The notes: generated by a model not told the origin, from the letters alone. A DNA stretch of 64,000 nt from Haliclystus octoradiatus (GCA_916610825.1 OU744454.1:6922188-6986187), one strand, 5' to 3'. Counted from the stretch's first letter, positions 22,286-33,329 are shown. Translations and numbers: made by a program.

Positions 22286-25200
22286 TTATTCATTTCTTCT
22301 GAATTTTATTTCAGTCCTTGAAAGAGAATAATCTAGCCCTTTCCATTCTCGCCAATTTAATCCTTTCCCTCTTGTAAAATCCCCATACCTGCCATTCAAA
22401 TTACTTGTATGGCAGCTTGAGTACCACCACGCACCAGTAAACGTAAAAGCACAATTGGTATTTTTATCATCATTATCCTTGTCGTAAGTCGAAAACTTTT
22501 TATTTTCATGTGTTGCCAAAGAGTCACTGGCATTACCTGTATATGGAGTAAACCGAAATATAAAATGTAATCATAGAAAATCAGCTGGAAGCAAAGCAAA
22601 ACAATTATGCAATACAAAAAAATATTTGAGATAAATGACAGCGATAAAAGAGACATAATTGGCAATATTTCGTTATCTTCATAATAACATCGTCAGGCAG
22701 GAGAGTGATGAAGGAAATTTACAAATTATATATAGTGAATCTAAACACAGCTTAAAATTATAACAAAAGAGTGCTAATAATTAAACAAAGAGCCGGGATT
22801 TCACAGAGTAAATAGTTGATTCTTTGTGGTATTTGCAGTAATTGTTTAAGATCATCTTCTGTTAAATTTAAATCGTTTGTGTCGTTAAACCAGTTATTTA
22901 GGAATGCCTTTTCAACTAAAATGTCTATTGTTTCGTCTACGGGTACATTAGTAAATAGGGACTCTACATCATAGGATACCATAATATCACCCGCTACTGG
23001 CGTAACAGTACGAATAAAGTTCGTGAATTGAAATATATCATCTACCGTGTATTGATTAATAGATATTTAGATTCACTATATATATTTTGTAAATTTCCTT
23101 TATCACTCTCTTGCCTGACGATGTTATTATGAAGATAACGAAATATTGCCAATTATGTCTCTTTTATCGCTGTCATTCATCTCAAACTTAATAAGTAAAA
23201 ATCTATTAATTAAAAAAAATATTTATCGAATTATTCACATAATCACATAATCTCCAATGAAACAATTTCCTATCTCCACCATTCATTGGTTTTCTTCAGT
23301 TGCGATGTCTCATGAGCTAAAACATCAGAAACGTAACTGTCGAGTGACTTTACAGGGTGGAAACAATTTCAGAAGTGCCCTCTTATAAAAGCACATAAGC
23401 TGGCTGTTAAAGTCTGTTTCAAGATCCAAACATTGTGTATATTCACAAAATAACAACGCACTTAGAAATTTCGCAGTCATTTTAACAACACCTTAACAAT
23501 TTTTTCAAATCTCATTTTGTTTTTGCACATTTTATGCAATAACACTGTAAAAGGGATCAGATGAGTAATCTGAGATGTTGGCTCAGTAAGTCATAAATTT
23601 GGCCCCAGTTCCACGATACCCTATTGGTTTTTATCCGTATTGAAAAAGTGTTTTCGTTGTGGAATATGTACCGTTTACGAAGCTGATACACGGCAAAACA
23701 ATAGATACGTTTTGAACTACACGGAAGGAGTAAAATATGATCACGTGTGTTTAATTCCATTGTGTCCATGACTACGTAACAATTGCTATGGTCACGAATA
23801 CGATGTTCCGTATTGATTGAGTTCCATGATGCGTTGCGTTGTGAAAACTGTTCCGCAGTCAAAAAAGATACGCTTGCTAGCGTAGTCAAAATGACTACGC
23901 TCCGCGAAGCGTATTGCATCGTATTCAAGCGTTGTCGTGTAACTCAAACCCCTATCGGGTACGAATATGACTATACGAATTCCGTCAATACGGCATCGTG
24001 GAACTGGGGTCTAATACGAAGTTATAAATGCAAGTACTAAAGTTAACGTTGGTGCAAGACCATGATGCAAGTTTTCACATTTTGAAAATTGTTTTACCTG
24101 AATAGCCATTAAAATTCAATCGATAGTTATCGGTCTCATCTGAAATTGTTGCCTCATAATATTCAGCATATCGATGATTGTTATCTCCATCCCACAAATC
24201 AAATCTCAATGTTGTGTTTCCATTTTTCATCATCTCATGAGTTGTATCTAATCCCAGCCAGAATTCGCCATTCATATCACCGAATCCATGTTTATACGAA
24301 TACCAATCAAGGTAGAAATCAACACTACCGTCAAATCTTTTCTGTAAGAAAGTCCAGCCTATATATACAAAACATTGTATTGTCAACTTCATCTTAACCT
24401 TTACTCCATTGTGGCTGTCCCGCTTGACCTGGCTAGCTCGGCTAGGATGATTTTTATCAAGTGTTGATATGGTAGAATTTTTATCCCACTCAGCCGGGTT
24501 GCAAACTTAAAATCAGTAATTTCCTTGCAAAATTTTGGTTTTCCAAATTGATACCTCAAAATATTTTATTCAGATGGCAAAATGTATACGCCAAATATAA
24601 CTATCGACGCATATTTGAAAATTGATTACAATTTCGTGGGTTTACATCAACAGGTTTTCCTCATTGCAAAACAATACTGTGAAAATACATATTCTTTTCA
24701 TATCTAATTTCATTTACTTATACTGTACTTATTGTAATAATTTGCTAATAAATATGGATTGCATTTCAGCGAGATAAAGTGATGTGACTCTCATTTGTTT
24801 TGCCAGTCAATTTTGACAAAATAAATGAAATGGAAAATTAACTCGAATATTTTGAAAATTCTGAAATAAGTACTTCAAAAAGTTGCAAAAACCATTAGAA
24901 GGTACACTCAATAATTGGCCCAACCATTTGAAGCTACCTCCTCTCACCCGAGATAATGGTTTATCTCTAACATGTTTGATTTACGATATTTATCAACTGT
25001 ATACCTCCTCCATCGGTATCCATATCACATAATGCTTTGATAGGAACTCTATTATTGTGTAAACCTAAACCATAGATTTTGGTTTCTTTTCCACAATCAT
25101 CCTTTGATGCCATAAAGCAATCTTTGGGATGCTGAAAATAAAAACATACTGTCATGATTTTCCATGTTTTCTTCGTAAATATAACCCTCTGTGAGTTTTA

Positions 25201-26128
25201 CAGATTTACAGAATACTAATAAATTGGTGAAACCTTTATTACACTATCATTAGATAAACAAGAGTAGTCATCTTCATCGTATTATATTCCCAATTATGGT
25301 TTGCTCTTTAGCGCAAATTGATTTGAAGAGTATATATTGTATAATCTATACCAAGAATAAAAACATTTTAATTGCATAATAGAAACTAAAATTTGTATTT
25401 ACTATTTACCACAATTACTTCATGGGAACATTTGTGATGTACAGATCATGCTTATAGACAATCCTTCATTAAATTAAAGCATTTTGTATGAATGAAATAG
25501 TTTAAATTTGTTTAATAGAGTTAATTAGTATATATATATATAACAGCTTAGAAAAATGTGATGCAGTTTTAAGTAATCAAATGAATGATCCATAGAAATT
25601 CCGAAGTAGCACAATTTATATACCAAAATCAATAAGGAAGGTATATTTACATCTATAACTGATAAATGAGAGTATTCTTAATCATTATAAAATCCACAAT
25701 TCATTCGAATGTTAAGAAATATCAACTGTGCATTATAATATCAAACACAATTGTGATACCATAATGTATGAGCTATTTCAACTTACTCCGAAATATGTAA
25801 CACTTGCAGATTGGTATTCTGTCAAATACTGAGTAATGTTGTACAGATTAAAAAGATAACAGTTTTCAAATGTTGAACTATTCAAGCCATAGAATACCAC
25901 TGAATTGCAATTGCAGTTGTATTGACAAACATGATGGCATGCATGAATCGTTGATGTGTTAAGTTGATCAAATGGCATAGAGGTGATTATTGATTTTCCA
26001 TCAAATACCTTTCCTTTTGCTGATACTTGGCTAACATCACAATTGGTAGGATTAGCTAAGATGGATTGATTTGAATCTATAATACAACCGAAAAAAATGA
26101 AAACGGTAACCAATAGCATTGCTCCCAT
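22286..26128 (-). CDS. Secreted PAN/apple plus fibrinogen-related domain (FReD) lectin
   Basis: Four exons on the minus strand: 26128-25787, 25131-25005, 24358-24098 and 22536-22286, giving 326 residues. Residues 1-20 are a signal peptide (AMLLVTVFIFFGCII core). About 25-114 form a PAN/apple-like domain with six cysteines (HACHHVCQYNCNC). Residues 115-326 are a full-length FReD: HPKDCFMASKDDCG, CDMDTDGGGW, an FWLGLD segment, the calcium-site motif DKDNDD with NTNCA (262-273), and WWYSSCHTSNLNGRY, including the C272-C285 pair. Junctions are phase 0, 1 and 1; donors gtaagt, gtatac and gtaaaa and acceptors tttcag, atatag and atacag fit. FReD lectins of the ficolin/tachylectin kind bind acetylated sugars in innate immunity. 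That role is likely here but not shown. Intron 3 is enlarged by a TIR element and a Penelope-like fragment. Confidence 0.88.
22620..23182 (-). mobile_element. Penelope-like element fragment with inverted flanks
   Basis: On the minus strand about 23050-22758 encodes TVDDIFQFTNFIRTVTP, then MVSYDVESLFTNVPVDETI. This is the start of the RT domain of Penelope-like elements (VSFDVxSLFTNVPV is diagnostic). It stops after about 90 residues. The fragment is flanked by a ~115 bp inverted repeat, 22622-22742 against 23064-23180, nearly perfect. Each arm carries CCTGACGATGTTATTATGAA and then a GAAA, a hammerhead-like core (CUGANGA, stem, GAAA). Inverted terminal copies and hammerhead motifs are known for this class. 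It lies in intron 3 of the FReD gene. Confidence 0.75.
23603..24009. mobile_element. 407 bp TIR element (MITE)
   Basis: Begins CCCCAGTTCCACGATACC and ends GGCATCGTGGAACTGGGG, an 18 bp inverted repeat with one mismatch. Weaker inverted similarity continues inward (TATTGA, CGTATT). A CGTAGTCAAAATGACTACG hairpin lies in the middle. It lies in intron 3 of the FReD gene. Frames 23557-23928 and 23783-24040 are shadows of it. Confidence 0.7.
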
Positions 26129-26961
26129 CTCGTTTGACTTTATTCAAAATCAAAATGTAAAATATATTCAAATATTTCATCTCATGTATTCGCTCAACAT
26201 ATTTAATCCGGCAGAAAAATACATAGAAAATCCCTTGATATTTTCTAGCCAGTATGTTATTGTTGCCTATTACAACAACAACGTATACACTGACTAATGT
26301 TTGTATAAATAATCTGAAAACGTCTGAATTATGCCACCAACAGTTGCCATTGTGTTCATTTTCCCAAATTGCCGATAGGTGAGTTAGTATAGATATGTAT
26401 ATTGTGTAATTTAAATAATTGATTGTTTTTGATAGACTAAAACATAGTCCTGATTGCAGCTGAATCGGTTGCTATGCCTTTTATGTCTGCAAATTTTGAG
26501 CTTCATAATGTAACATCGCATATTACACACAATGATTGTGAGAGAATAATTATTAAAAGTAATATGTTTTTCACTGTCCATCATCAATAATAAATGTTTC
26601 AACTAAAGAATATATGGTAGTTTCATCCCATTTTCAGCCCTGCGTAATCCATGGAAGGTAGCCTCACTTTTCAAACATCTTATCAATTTCATTTTTATAG
26701 TTTCCAACGAAAGTAACAAATAATAAATTATAGCTGAAATTCATCTTGACGTGTTTATCTAAAATGTTTAGATGTATTGCAAATACATATTTAATTTCAC
26801 TGTTGTCTATTTGAAGAACTTGTGCAGATGAAGCGACGACCCAGGCGAGCCTATCAAACTGTGTATAACTTTTGCGTAATTGGAGTTATATCCGTTTATC
26901 TGTCATAGCCATTTTCACGTTGTAAACTTTTCGTTCTCTTTCGTCTCTTGTTGTCATCTAA
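26129..26961. other. 5' flank of the FReD gene, no further gene seen
   Basis: AT-rich flank between the start codon of the minus-strand lectin gene and the Harbinger end. It should contain the lectin promoter, but I can point to no specific element. Confidence 0.4.
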
Positions 26962-27312
26962 GGCCCTGTTTACAAGGAGGGCGAGTTACTCGGGTAGACG
27001 AGTTACCCGGGTCTATTGTTTATGTGCGTTCTGTTTACAAGCAAAGTGAGAAAGTTGTCTCGCCCCCCGAGTAACTTGCCTACCCGAGTTATTCGCCTTG
27101 GCAGACCGGGTTACTCGCATATTCGAGACAACTTTTTGTCACTTTTTGACTTGTAAACGGAAATTGGGAGGGTAATTCGGGTGACCGAGACAAAAATAAA
27201 AGATTGCGGCTTCAGTTTTCGCGCCAATTCCTGCATATTTTGAAGTACCGAAAATTATTATTTCGTCCATTTTTAGAAGTAACATTACGTTTTACAATAT
27301 TAAATATATCTA

Positions 27313-28566
27313 AATGGATACTACTAATAGCGCATATTCCTCTTGTTTACTTAACTTCAGTGAGTCTGAGTGTGATCCGATGTCTACTGTTGACTGTAGT
27401 CAATTATCTGAAGTTTCTGGTGGTGATCTTTAAGTCAAAGTGTTGTTGTTCCACGTGCTGCTGGTGAAAAAAGAGGTAGGCCCAGAACAAAAAATCTGTA
27501 CCTATAAAGAAAGCTCCTAATGCGTGGAGATGGTCTGATGATATGCTGCGATCTCTGCTTGCTCACCTGAAAAGCTACCAGAATTCATGTGAATTAGACA
27601 ATGTTGATTTCGAAGCTGATTTGAAGGCACAGTACACGACAATCAGAAGATTTATGGCAGGGGAATACCCGGACGCTTTTGGTCCAGTTAGGCTACAAGA
27701 GCCAGATTGTAGTGTAAAAGAGATGCTTGCTGAAGAATACAAGGAGTTTAAAAAGAGTTGTGATGCAGAAAGAGAATCAATTAAAAAAAGATATGAGAGG
27801 ATCAAGGAGAAAATTAAGACTACTAGACAAAATTTTAGGGTAGCAGTTAACAAGGGGACCCGTAGTGGGTCTTCCAAACTTGTGTGTGAGGAATTTGTGC
27901 TATGCACATCCATATGGGATGGCTCCCCAGCAACAACGTCATTATCATTTGGCATAGACAGTGCTACTATCGAAGAAATAGGCGGTGATGCTGACAGCAG
28001 CAACATATCTGGAGGTGGTAATATTCGCTATACTAATTTATTCATTGATTCAATTATTAGTCTTAATAGAAATAGCCTAACAAATGTTTTGATTTTACCC
28101 AGATTATCCTATGGAGTTATCCTCTACTGAAGTATTTCTGCCAAGTCCTGAGTCATTGCAGTCTTTGTGTGGGGGTTTTGATGTGGCTGGGCCATGAACA
28201 GAAACGTCACCGGGACCAATTGTACCCCCAATACCAAGATTAATTGACAACAAGCCACGCCACATGGAGAAACAGTTGTCTCAGAAACAAAGGGACGATA
28301 TCTTCATGAAGACCATCAAAGACCATGCAATACATCGATCGAAGATGGTAGAGGCTCTGCAAGAGAGCAACAATGTTCTCGGAGAGACTATGGGCCAAAT
28401 TAAAAATAGTATTGATGGTCTGGGGCAATTACTGTTTGCAGGCATGAGGGAAATGGTGGCAGCTTTAGCTTCGACTTCTCCACCGCCACCCCGGTACCCA
28501 GAAACCACTCCACCCCCACCCCAGCACCAAGCATCGATTGGTCACCCCAATACACAGTGTCAGTAG
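27313..28566 (+). pseudogene. Harbinger Myb/SANT-like partner gene, frameshifted
   Basis: Begins at ATG 27313 (MDTTNSAY). The frame is broken near 27432 and again in an A-run near 27495, between the RGRPRTK motif and PIKKAPNAWRWSDDM. The stretch 27516-28017 is open and carries the Trp-rich SANT/Myb-like segment (WRWSDDMLRSLLAHLKSY), then a basic coiled region (KKRYERIKEKIKTTRQNFR). A short intron may run from 28018 (gtaata) to about 28101 (acccag). After it the frame resumes (YPMELSSTEVFLPSPES) but has an in-frame TGA before TETSPGP. It then runs through a helical tail and Pro-rich end to 28566. In this superfamily the Myb-like protein brings the transposase to the nucleus and the termini. 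This copy looks inactive. Confidence 0.75.
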
Positions 28567-29145
28567 GTCAACCCCCTATAGCTAATGCATCCCTGCATTA
28601 CCCAGTATCAGCTCGTACGAATTAGTATTCAGTATCCCCGCAGGCTCCTTCTCAGAACCCAGTAGCGGTAACAGGTATAGGCCAAGTATCACCACCAATG
28701 GCCAGCATTAATTTGGACTACCCTGAAACAGATTGAGCAACAAGTTCTACAAACATTCAAGCAACGATAATAATACAATAATAAGACAAGAGATAATTTG
28801 AAGGAAGAAAGAGATTATATTCATACTAAGATACACACAATAACGTTTTGTTCATATTATGACATACATTGAAATTGAAATCAGATTAACGTAACACGTA
28901 TACATTAAAATGATGTCCAGATAAAGATACATTCAACAGATATAGTACATCAACATCATCTTCAACAGAAATATAATTAATATATAAGGTTATACTTGTA
29001 ATTGGTTTTTGTTAATCATTACATGTTTTCAAACACGTAGGTCAAAATTGGCTGGAAATTGAATATTGACTGTTACTCATACAATTTACATTTGAAATAG
29101 CCAAATCACCAATGGACTGTACAGGTTTGATGTGCAAGAATTAAA
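28567..29145. other. Non-coding stretch between the Harbinger genes
   Basis: Lies between the 3' ends of the two convergent Harbinger frames. A short Pro/Gln-rich continuation (28567-28735) may be decayed coding sequence. Nothing else is recognised. Confidence 0.5.
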
Positions 29146-30423
29146 TTAATGTGGGATGTGCTCCTTCATTAACTTAGTGATAATCTCACGGACATGATTC
29201 CCTTCAGCTGTGTTATGTGAGTATAGCTTATCAGGCTCCATGTTTGGCTGTCTAGAGTTTTCAATCTCTATTTGCTGACGAACTGATTCGTCGTCAACAG
29301 TATTGACATTGTTGAGCTCACAAAAATTATGCAGGACAAAACAGGCAAGTATCAACTGAGGTACCTGTTCTAAGGAAACATGAAGTCTCTTATTTAAATC
29401 CTGCCATCTGCTCTTCAGTCTCCCATACGCACACTCTATGGGGTTACGTGCACTTCTTAACATATTATTAAATACCACTTCCTCGTTGGCTTTTGGTGTT
29501 GCATACTCCTTCATGCAGTATGGCAACAGAGGATATGCGGGATCACCCAAAAGGACTACTGGCACTTTATCGTAACCAGGAAGTACATCCTTATAGTTCA
29601 TTGGCAATTTTTCCTGTCTTAGTTTCAGGTTAACGTAAGAGTGGGCAAAACCGTTCCCATCATGAACACTCCCTGGCCAACGTACCTCCACATTTAAAAA
29701 TAAACCATTACAAACACAAACACTATGAACATTTAAGGAGTATTTCATTTTGTAACAAAAGAAATCATGGGCATTTTCATTTGGCTGCATGATGGCAATG
29801 TGAGTTCCATCAATACAACCAAATCCTTGAGGAAAACCATATTGGTTTTCCATTTTCGAAATTAGGAGCTGCATTTCCTCTTGGGTGGAGGGCAAACGAA
29901 TGTATTTAGGACCAAGTTTTTCAGAAATTACCCAACATACTTTTGTAACAATCACAGCAGCAGTACACACAGTCACTCCAAATGTATTTGCAGTCATCTG
30001 CATAGAGCCTCGGTCCTTCAAATAATATAGCGTAATAGCAAGCTGCTTTCGGGAAGAAAGGACATCTAATCCACCGGGACCTTGTAATGGACACAGGTAC
30101 ACGTTTAATTCGCCAGCAAGTTTGTTGAACGCATATTCAGCCATTCTAAAACTTTTCTTCCATTCGCTTTCAAGTATCAAACCTGTATTAATATACAGTT
30201 CCCACCACTGACTAGTTCTACCAGGTCGACGTCGCATTGACCTCGGCTGACGAATAACACTTTGTCTCTGACAACGGTTTTCCAGTAGATAATTTATTTG
30301 AGAAAATGTATTGATTAACATAGTTGTTATCCGGATTTGATGTTGAACGATATTAAGTAAAGAAGTGAGACATTGTAAAACAGCTAGTATAAAACTCGTA
30401 CAAGCTAAAAATACGAAAATCAT
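29146..30423 (-). CDS. PIF/Harbinger DDE transposase (HARBI1-like)
   Basis: A single open frame of 425 residues. An N-terminal helical region is followed by WELYINTGLILESEWKKSF-type sequence, a helix-turn-helix-like stretch (QMTANTFGVTVCTAAVIVTK) and the DDE nuclease. The first Asp is in GCIDGTHIAI (D205), the second in LLGDPAYPLLP (D294), and the Glu in ARNPIECAYGRLKSRW (E330). WPGSVHDGNGF, typical of the family, is also present. The length is in the family range and all three catalytic residues are in place, so it may be intact even though its Myb partner at 27313-28566 is broken. The true start could be a later Met (residue 35 or 63), since the first 30 residues are hydrophobic and unusual. 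A domesticated HARBI1 orthologue is less likely, given the adjacent TIR and partner gene. Confidence 0.9.
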   Translation of the reverse strand: MIFVFLACTSFILAVLQCLTSLLNIVQHQIRITTMLINTFSQINYLLENRCQRQSVIRQPRSMRRRPGRTSQWWELYINTGLILESEWKKSFRMAEYAFNKLAGELNVYLCPLQGPGGLDVLSSRKQLAITLYYLKDRGSMQMTANTFGVTVCTAAVIVTKVCWVISEKLGPKYIRLPSTQEEMQLLISKMENQYGFPQGFGCIDGTHIAIMQPNENAHDFFCYKMKYSLNVHSVCVCNGLFLNVEVRWPGSVHDGNGFAHSYVNLKLRQEKLPMNYKDVLPGYDKVPVVLLGDPAYPLLPYCMKEYATPKANEEVVFNNMLRSARNPIECAYGRLKSRWQDLNKRLHVSLEQVPQLILACFVLHNFCELNNVNTVDDESVRQQIEIENSRQPNMEPDKLYSHNTAEGNHVREIITKLMKEHIPH

Positions 30424-30799
30424 AGCACTTCTTAATATTTTGATACTACTGCGTATGTGTCAAATTTAACTCAAATAGTGATCTCGACGTGAGTTTTGAA
30501 TTATATGCAGCTTCCAATCATCTACCCTCATTAATCGACTTCATTCATCATACAAACACACATCGGGGTCTATGTTGGACACAGATAATTTTCAAAAAAA
30601 TTAAATGGTCTGAGAATGAAGTAAATAAAACCGCAAAAAGGCATTTACAGTATATTATCCCACAAGGGAAAACAACGTTGCCTATAGATTTGTAATTTTA
30701 TAATTCATAAAATATTTACTTGAGAATGAAACAACAAGAAAGTGTGTTGACGATAACTCTACAACTTTTGACACATGTGTTGTTGCTGTGCTCCCCTGC

Positions 30800-31050
30800 C
30801 AGGGGCGGCACCAGGATTTCCCCGATGAGGGGGCTGGTATTCCCGACAGGGGGGCTATGCCAAAGTTCCATGTTGCATAGAATCAATTTGGCAATAGTCT
30901 CTAATACTGGAATGGAGCTAATTTCTATTGTTTGTTACGAAAAATCTTTAAAAAATTCCCCGACAGAAAATTTAGTCTTCCCCGACAGGGGGGCTGAGCA
31001 TCCCGACAGGAGATCTGTAGCCCCCCTTCCCCCCTCTGGTGCCACCTCTA
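30800..31050. mobile_element. hAT-type MITE with 8 bp target duplication
   Basis: Begins CAGGGGCGGCACCAG and ends CTGGTGCCACCTCTA. TCCCCTGC stands directly on both sides (30792-30799 and 31051-31058), an exact 8 bp duplication as hAT elements make. The interior has three CCCGACAGGGGGGCT-like repeats. At 251 bp it is non-autonomous. A related left end lies at about 16228. Confidence 0.85.
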
Positions 31051-31159
31051 TCCCCTGCAATGCAAGCTGGGTTAATTGCTCAATTAAAGAGAGTCTACTC
31101 AAATATGGCAGCTTTTTATAATTGTTACCAATATGAATCGAGGCCAAGTAGAGGATTAA

Positions 31160-32122
31160 AGGGTCAAACCAGACCGGCAGCCTTTGCATTCAACTTTTTC
31201 AAAATGGAGTCTCGCAGCCTTCTTATCAACGTCATAGCATTCCTCATGATTTCATTTGAGCCGTAGCAACCTTTTAATTCATGTATGAATATTTCTGAAA
31301 AACAACATGAAAACTGGAGCGAAACAATGCGAATTGAATAAGGATAATGAAAACTATGGTAATTATGTACGGCCGTGAAACATTAATATCAATCCATGCG
31401 AAACAGACGGGAATTTTTATCAAAACATACTCAAACCACAGAAAGAAATGCACGAAGGAATGACAAAACTGATCAATAATAAAATACTATTTTAATTAAT
31501 TTGCTGTAGAAATTCATATATTCCACGAGTCCAGAAACTACATATGATGCTTATTTCATCTCGATCGAAGTTCGATAAATATCAAGTGTGATTGAAAATT
31601 GAAATACAAAATAAATAAGCTGTTGATTTGAGGTTGTGAAAATGGAGCTTCGTTTTTTGTTCTTTGAAGGAATCTCGCATTGATAGGTTTGTAAACAGGA
31701 AAACAGTATCAAATCTTCACTCAGGTGTTCCTTTAGACAAAATTCATTCCTTATACCAGTCTTTGCAAATCACGAAATTTAGGTAAAACTTTATTATGGT
31801 TTATCGCCAAGACGCCATGTCCAGATATCCTGATGTATAAGTGAAAGCTCTTGAGTTATCGGTGGCCTTCTACCTGCTCCTTCCCTTTTACCACCATGTT
31901 CTGGTTCTTCAGGAACTTGGCATTCGTGTTATTAAAATTATCGAAGATTAGAAATAAAGTATAGGCTAGTAAGTATAAGCTCTTGTTCAAGAATGGTTCA
32001 AAAATATTTTACGACAAACGCATTCTAGACGAGGCAAAGCAATGTTTGGAAACGAGTGTTTGAATTTTACGTGCACTATTCAAAGTGTGCGCGCGCAAGG
32101 TTTCCCGGTCTGTTTTGACCCT
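31160..32122. mobile_element. 963 bp TTAA-flanked element (piggyBac-like target)
   Basis: TTAA stands at 31156-31159 and 32123-32126. The ends are AGGGTCAAACCAGACCGG and the reverse complement of AGGGTCAAAACAGACCGG. TTAA duplication is characteristic of the piggyBac superfamily, although the usual CCC terminus is absent. There is no transposase frame inside. Confidence 0.65.
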
Positions 32123-32190
32123 TTAAACGTTGTGATAAACGTGTTTGTATTGATATTTTGTGTGAAACTTATAAATTAAGACTCTTATAG

Positions 32191-32313
32191 ATGAATGGAT
32201 ATTATTTTACAAAATACATTAGGCTAACTATCGTGCTAATCTTTATGCTTCTGTACTCTGCTTGTGTAATGGGTGTGACTCACGGAGGGTCTGATGGAAA
32301 CCCAAACGACCTG
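32191..32313 (+). pseudogene. Ghost copy of the gene 2 exon 2 region, with a hydrophobic N-terminal frame
   Basis: Bases about 32267-32313 match exon 2 of gene 2 (CVMGVTHGG against CVMGVPHGG). The following intron start gtaagttttatgt and some 150 further bases also match 17884 onward. The acceptor tctag of gene 2 is changed to ctctg here, and one base is missing, so the exon would end in phase 0 and not phase 1. An ATG at 32191 is nevertheless in frame through the former intron sequence. This gives 41 codons with a signal-like core (LTIVLIFMLLYSACVMG). No 8-cysteine exon is seen downstream before the gap. I call it a decayed paralogue; it could be a new first exon whose partner lies in the gap. 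Confidence 0.6.
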
Positions 32314-33320
32314 GTAAGTTTTATGTCGTATAATGTCATGAAGAAAGGTGATAGTTTATAAGAAAAGATAATAACCATTTTATCAATCTTTGCAATTTTC
32401 AAAGTTACATTTACTTGAATAATTTCCAAAGATAAATAGGCAGCTTTACAATTTTTCAGGAGCCAGTGCATTGCCTCTTATTATTGCCTGTAAAACTCAC
32501 CCAAAACCAATTTTTATATTTATTAACACATACCTATCAAACAGATATTGAATTCCTGAAGTTCCCATTTTCAAGTAACATTTTGGTTGAAATTCGTTAT
32601 ATCATAAAATGAACATATTGCTGCATACCAAGACCCAAACTATTGAATTTTCGTGCCACTTTTACAAGGTCAGGAATAAAGAAAGGGGTGTTTGGATAGA
32701 GTAAAGTCCGAATATAAATCAATTTTGATTTGAAGATGATTTATGAAATCACACGTAGTTCATTAAATAGCGTATTGTAAAATTAACTTCTGCTTCCATA
32801 ATACATAATGCTTGAAATCGAGAGCCAATAATGATAACAAAAGTAACCAATTTTGACACTTATATTTTTTATTGATAGTTTCATGCTTTTGGCCATACCA
32901 GGCAATTTAATCAAAACCAACATTTTTATTTATATTAACTAAATAAAAAGTACATATTTTGTTCTTGATGCATGTCTTAAAACACACCGTCAAATCGATA
33001 GCCTGGTCCCTTTACCTCCCCCCGTATTGGCTAGGTTTTGATGGGGGATGTATCGAAGTTTTTTGTAACAAAACGTTTCCTTAACTCCGGCCTCCAATCT
33101 TACTTTACCTTACTTACTTTTTAAGTAAGGAAGGAAAGTAAGTAAGTTACGAAAGTCACTAATGCTAACTAGTATTTTAATACATTGGATTCTTCTACAA
33201 AACTCGTATTTTGATGCATATAATTCAAAGACCGAGATATGAAAATTTTCCCTTAGTTGTTGAACATTATTAAAATCAGAATTCATAGTATCAAACATTT
33301 GCGAAATTTCAAATTTCTTA
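32314..33320. other. Former intron and AT-rich flank, one hairpin
   Basis: The first ~150 bases resemble intron 2 of gene 2. A palindrome built on CTTACTTACTTTTTAAGTAA lies at about 33100-33150. No gene is seen. Confidence 0.45.
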
Positions 33321-33329
33321 AGCCCCGAC

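Larger units (their letters stand above)
26962..30423. mobile_element. PIF/Harbinger transposon (left end seen, right end not found)
   Basis: The left end GGCCCTGTTTACAAGGAGGG follows a TAA. The same terminus with TAA on both sides bounds the 400 bp MITE at 37828-38227, which defines the end. Subterminal GAGTTACTCGGGTAG-type motifs in both orientations fill the next 220 bases. Inside are a Myb/SANT-like gene on plus and the DDE transposase on minus, the standard convergent two-gene layout. I found no matching right end downstream of 30423, so the copy is probably truncated or rearranged there. The listed end is only the transposase start. Confidence 0.7.

Noticed and set aside
30489..30695. 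68-codon frame upstream of the Harbinger transposase
   Set aside because: No domain, start or splice evidence; probably untranslated element sequence.
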